DNA of 64,000 nt from Fulvia fulva (Eukaryota; Ascomycota; Dothideomycetes; Mycosphaerellales; Mycosphaerellaceae). Shown here one piece after another: positions 61,245 to 64,000 of this stretch. The stretch lies in NCBI RefSeq assembly GCF_020509005.1, contig NC_063018.1, positions 2,542,001 through 2,606,000 of the forward strand, read 5' to 3'. The number at the start of each line of letters is the position of its first letter. The stretch's first letter is position 1. Both the position numbers and the translations under genes were made by a program. The notes beneath the pieces were generated by a model. That model worked only from the letters and a program-made list of their open reading frames with translations, searched no databases and was not told where the DNA came from.

Positions 61245-64000
61245 ATGTCGGAACTCGACGCCAGGACTGCATCCGCTCGGGGCAGAAGCACGATTAGAGG
61301 TGGCAGAGGTGGCTTTAGCCGTGGTGGCCCTCGCGGCGGCAGGAAGATCAACGGCACGGATGATGCAACTTCACCTGAAGAGGAGTCACTCGAAGACCAG
61401 GGCGAGATCGGCGAGATGAAGAAGAAGTACGCGACAGAGCTCCCGATGCTCAGAGACATGTTTACGGGCTGGACCGACACTGATTTAGTGTTTGCGCTTG
61501 AGGAGTCAGGCGGCGATCTCAGTGCAGCTGTCGAAAAGATCTCACAAGGCTCCGTCTCACAGTTCGCTGAGGTGAAGAAGCCCAAGGATCGCGCCCGCTC
61601 CAAGGCCAAGGAGGAGCCATCAACGGCCGGCGCTGCCGATAAGGTCGGCTTCGCTGCCCGTGGAGGACGTGGAAGAGGTGGCTTCGACAGCACTCGAGGT
61701 AGTCGTGGCCGTGGTGCGGACCGTGGCAGAGGTGGATTCCGTGGTGCTAGGGGCGGTCACGCGACCACCAATGGCACAATCAAGGAAGCAGGCAGCGAGT
61801 CTGTTCCCACCGCCGAGTCGACCGCATGGAACACTGAAGCTACTACCGCAGAGGGTACCTGGGACACACCGGCTGCAGATGCTCCCAAGGACATTACCGA
61901 TGCTGGTGCTGGCGCTTGGGGTGCCGCATCCACGACCGAGACCGCTGCACCTGCGCCAGCCGCCGCACCCGAAGCTGCGAAGAGCACTGCGGCACCAGCC
62001 AGCGGCGCGAAGAAGAGCTGGGCTAGCATGTTTGCTGCACCTAAGCCTGTGCCGCAGAAGCAGATTTTGACCAAAGAGACCGCACCTGCTGCAGTAGTTG
62101 CCGCAGGTATCGAAGCTCCACCAGCCGCCGCCCAGGCGGTCCTCGAGAAGATAATAGCTCAAGAGGATCCTGCCCAAAGCCCGGATGCGGAGCCACTGCC
62201 ACTGCCAACTGCTGCACCTACCATCGAGGAGCCCTTGGCGACTGCGCCCGCTGCTAACGTGCCAACGCCAGCTACCGTCGACACTGATGCTGCCGCCGAG
62301 CCTGTAGAACGCCCTGTGACATCGAATGGTGAAGATCTTACGCTGACACCTTCAAAGGACCCGTTGACAGAAGAGAATGTTGAACACCTCCCCGATGAGT
62401 CGCATCCACCTGCCACCCAGACTGTCGCGAGCACCGCAGGCTCTGCAGACCCGCGTAACCTCACACCAATGCCTAACAAACAGGCCCCGATTGGACGTCC
62501 ACCACTTGGTGGCTACGCCGTCAGCGCAAACCGTTTGGCTGGTTCAAGCGGCAGGAGCGCCAGCTTCCAGCGGAGGGTACAAGAACAGCAAGAGGCGGTC
62601 GTGATGCCAGGACACAACGCAGTCGACAGAGCTGCAGTACAGTTTGGAAGTATGGGACTGAACGGCGAGCCAGGTCCAGATGTTGACGAGGAGCGAGAAG
62701 AGCCGGAGACACGCCATGCGCCTCAGCACTCACCTCCGTCGCAACCAAAGACGTCTTTGCCCCCTGCGCCACGCGAGACTGCAGCTCCACAAGCTGCTCC
62801 AGGTCTGCCAGAAGCGCTGCCAACACCAAAGCAGGCACCTGGCCTCCCGCCAGCCTCAGCGCAGAACCAGCAGCAGATCCAAGATCCCGCACTAGCGCAA
62901 AGCCTTCCACAAGAGCAACAGATGCCACAGGCGTACAATCAGTATGCCCGTTACGGCCAGCCAGGTATGCCACAGCAACAGCAGGAATCAGGCACTCCAC
63001 AGCAGAAGCCATACGATCCCTTCAGTCAGCAGGGACAACCATCGCACTACGACCAGTATGCTGCCCAGCACCAGCAGCCTCAACAACAAGCACAGCAAGC
63101 ACCGGCAGGTTTCGGCCTTTCCTCTGCTCCAAGCGAGTACTCACAGTACTACACCAGTGATCAGACTCGCAACGCTTACAATCAGTACTACGGTAGCTCC
63201 TATGGTCAGCAGGACACTCGTGGTCACCCAAGTCAAGCCCAGCCACAAGTTCAGCACGAAGCACTTGGTCCACAGCGATCTGCAAGTGGTTTCGGAGCTG
63301 GAGCGAACGAGTCGGCTTTTGGTTCACAGGCGCAGCAGACACAATCGCGCTTCGCTGAGGCTCCTGGCTCTGGTAATAACACTCCCAACCCAGTCATGAG
63401 CGGTCATCAGCAGGCGGCACCCAGCGGTCAGCAATCGCAGCACATGATGCACCAGGTCCAGGCCCAGGCCCACCAAGGTGGGTACAACGCAGCAGGCTTC
63501 CCGTATGGTCACCCATACTACAATAGCCCCTACCAGACAGCATACCAAAACCAATTTGGCTACAGCCAGCCAGCCGGCTATGGAGGATATCCACAAGGAC
63601 AAGGCCAGAAGGGCGGCATGTACGGTCAGCCACATGCCGGCTACGGCATGGGCTCGCAATCATCGTTTGATCAGCATTCATCTTCACCGGCCAATGCGAA
63701 TGCCTTTGCCCAAAACCAGCAGAGCTCAATGCGCAGCACAAGCGGCATGGGCTCCGGTCTTGGCGGACTTGATGACTATCAGCGATCGTCAGCTCAGAGT
63801 GGTGCTCACCAGCAAAGCAGCAATTTCGGCGGTATGAATGATCCTTTTGCGCGATCCACTTCCGGCTTTGGTACTCAAGGATATGGCCAGCAGATGTCAA
63901 CTGCGGGACCCGAAGATTCACTGAAACCATTCAGCGATTCCAAGGGCGGTCCTTCACCAGCCTTGGGTCAGCCAGGTCGTCCAGGCTCAGCCGCCAACAG
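61245..64000 (+). CDS. DEF1: RNA polymerase II degradation factor DEF1 (3' end outside window)
   Basis: Frame open from the ATG at 61245 to the right edge (918 codons). The start, MSELDARTASARGRSTIRGG then RGGFSRGGPRGG, is an RGG-type leader. Residues about 62-103 are a CUE domain: LPMLRDMFTGWTDTDLVFAL, then EESGGDLSAAVEKIS; this binds ubiquitin. A second RGG patch (RGGRGRGGFDS, about 135-170), an Ala/Pro/Thr-rich linker with KKSWASMFA near residue 261, and a very long Gln/Tyr/Gly/Ser-rich tail (QQQAQQAPAGFG, YNSPYQTAYQNQFGYSQP) follow. Family role: DEF1 recruits the Elongin-Cullin ligase to stalled RNA polymerase II so that its largest subunit is degraded; in yeast the protein is cut so that the N-terminal part enters the nucleus. 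The Q-rich tail is prion-like in composition. Confidence 0.9.
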   Translation, partial: MSELDARTASARGRSTIRGGRGGFSRGGPRGGRKINGTDDATSPEEESLEDQGEIGEMKKKYATELPMLRDMFTGWTDTDLVFALEESGGDLSAAVEKISQGSVSQFAEVKKPKDRARSKAKEEPSTAGAADKVGFAARGGRGRGGFDSTRGSRGRGADRGRGGFRGARGGHATTNGTIKEAGSESVPTAESTAWNTEATTAEGTWDTPAADAPKDITDAGAGAWGAASTTETAAPAPAAAPEAAKSTAAPASGAKKSWASMFAAPKPVPQKQILTKETAPAAVVAAGIEAPPAAAQAVLEKIIAQEDPAQSPDAEPLPLPTAAPTIEEPLATAPAANVPTPATVDTDAAAEPVERPVTSNGEDLTLTPSKDPLTEENVEHLPDESHPPATQTVASTAGSADPRNLTPMPNKQAPIGRPPLGGYAVSANRLAGSSGRSASFQRRVQEQQEAVVMPGHNAVDRAAVQFGSMGLNGEPGPDVDEEREEPETRHAPQHSPPSQPKTSLPPAPRETAAPQAAPGLPEALPTPKQAPGLPPASAQNQQQIQDPALAQSLPQEQQMPQAYNQYARYGQPGMPQQQQESGTPQQKPYDPFSQQGQPSHYDQYAAQHQQPQQQAQQAPAGFGLSSAPSEYSQYYTSDQTRNAYNQYYGSSYGQQDTRGHPSQAQPQVQHEALGPQRSASGFGAGANESAFGSQAQQTQSRFAEAPGSGNNTPNPVMSGHQQAAPSGQQSQHMMHQVQAQAHQGGYNAAGFPYGHPYYNSPYQTAYQNQFGYSQPAGYGGYPQGQGQKGGMYGQPHAGYGMGSQSSFDQHSSSPANANAFAQNQQSSMRSTSGMGSGLGGLDDYQRSSAQSGAHQQSSNFGGMNDPFARSTSGFGTQGYGQQMSTAGPEDSLKPFSDSKGGPSPALGQPGRPGSAAN

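Noticed and set aside
60784..61419. 211-codon plus frame through the DEF1 leader
   Set aside because: Out of phase with DEF1 and lost in its RGG region; DEF1 itself has the CUE domain and an open frame to the window edge.
1..64000. Search for CRISPR arrays, biosynthetic gene cluster core enzymes (PKS, NRPS, terpene synthase), intact transposons
   Set aside because: None seen: no regularly spaced repeats with unique spacers, no core enzyme domains, no intact transposase or reverse transcriptase frame.

Overview
The window is nuclear DNA of a filamentous ascomycete (Pezizomycotina), most likely a Dothideomycete. The class call is an inference. The kingdom call rests on genes of clearly fungal type, on introns of about 45-60 bases with GT..AG ends and CTGAC/CTAAC-like branch sites, and on both strands carrying genes, many of them divergent pairs. 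About twenty genes can be assigned with some confidence. Intron positions were inferred by hand from reading frame, splice sites and family conservation.

Layout. 1-10 kb: the N-terminal half of the spliceosomal helicase Aquarius (runs off the left edge), complex I 21 kDa subunit, a relic-rich stretch (two diverged direct repeats, pieces of an SF1 helicase and of a C2H2 zinc-finger gene), an F-box protein, a small coiled-coil protein and a Trp-rich orphan. 10-20 kb: nucleoporin NIC96, a compact beta-carbonic anhydrase, complex III subunit QCR10, an IlvD/Edd dehydratase with a one-base frameshift, and a fungal Cys/His-containing protein. 20-36 kb: weak coding signal, a large disordered protein, an MCT-type transporter, a repeat-rich GPI wall protein, an FAAH-like amidase and an LtrA-type membrane protein. 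36-48 kb: PAM16, a poly(ADP-ribose) glycohydrolase with an apparent frameshift, seipin, an F-box-like protein, a four-helix membrane protein and a C-terminally truncated Gfo/Idh/MocA gene. 48-64 kb: small orphans, an F-box/LRR protein, a CECR5-type HAD phosphatase, an aldo-keto reductase, a fungal orphan, and DEF1, which runs off the right edge.

The genes do not form a biosynthetic or defence cluster. They look like ordinary housekeeping loci (mitochondrial: NUXM, QCR10, PAM16; nuclear: Aquarius, NIC96, DEF1, PARG) separated by accessory and decaying sequence. I found no convincing undescribed system. The most useful leads are the two frameshifted enzymes (dehydratase, PARG), the Nbp35-like Cys motif at the dehydratase N-terminus, the decayed 4-6.5 kb segment, the truncated oxidoreductase beside TG-rich low-complexity DNA, and several short tandem repeats in intergenic DNA.
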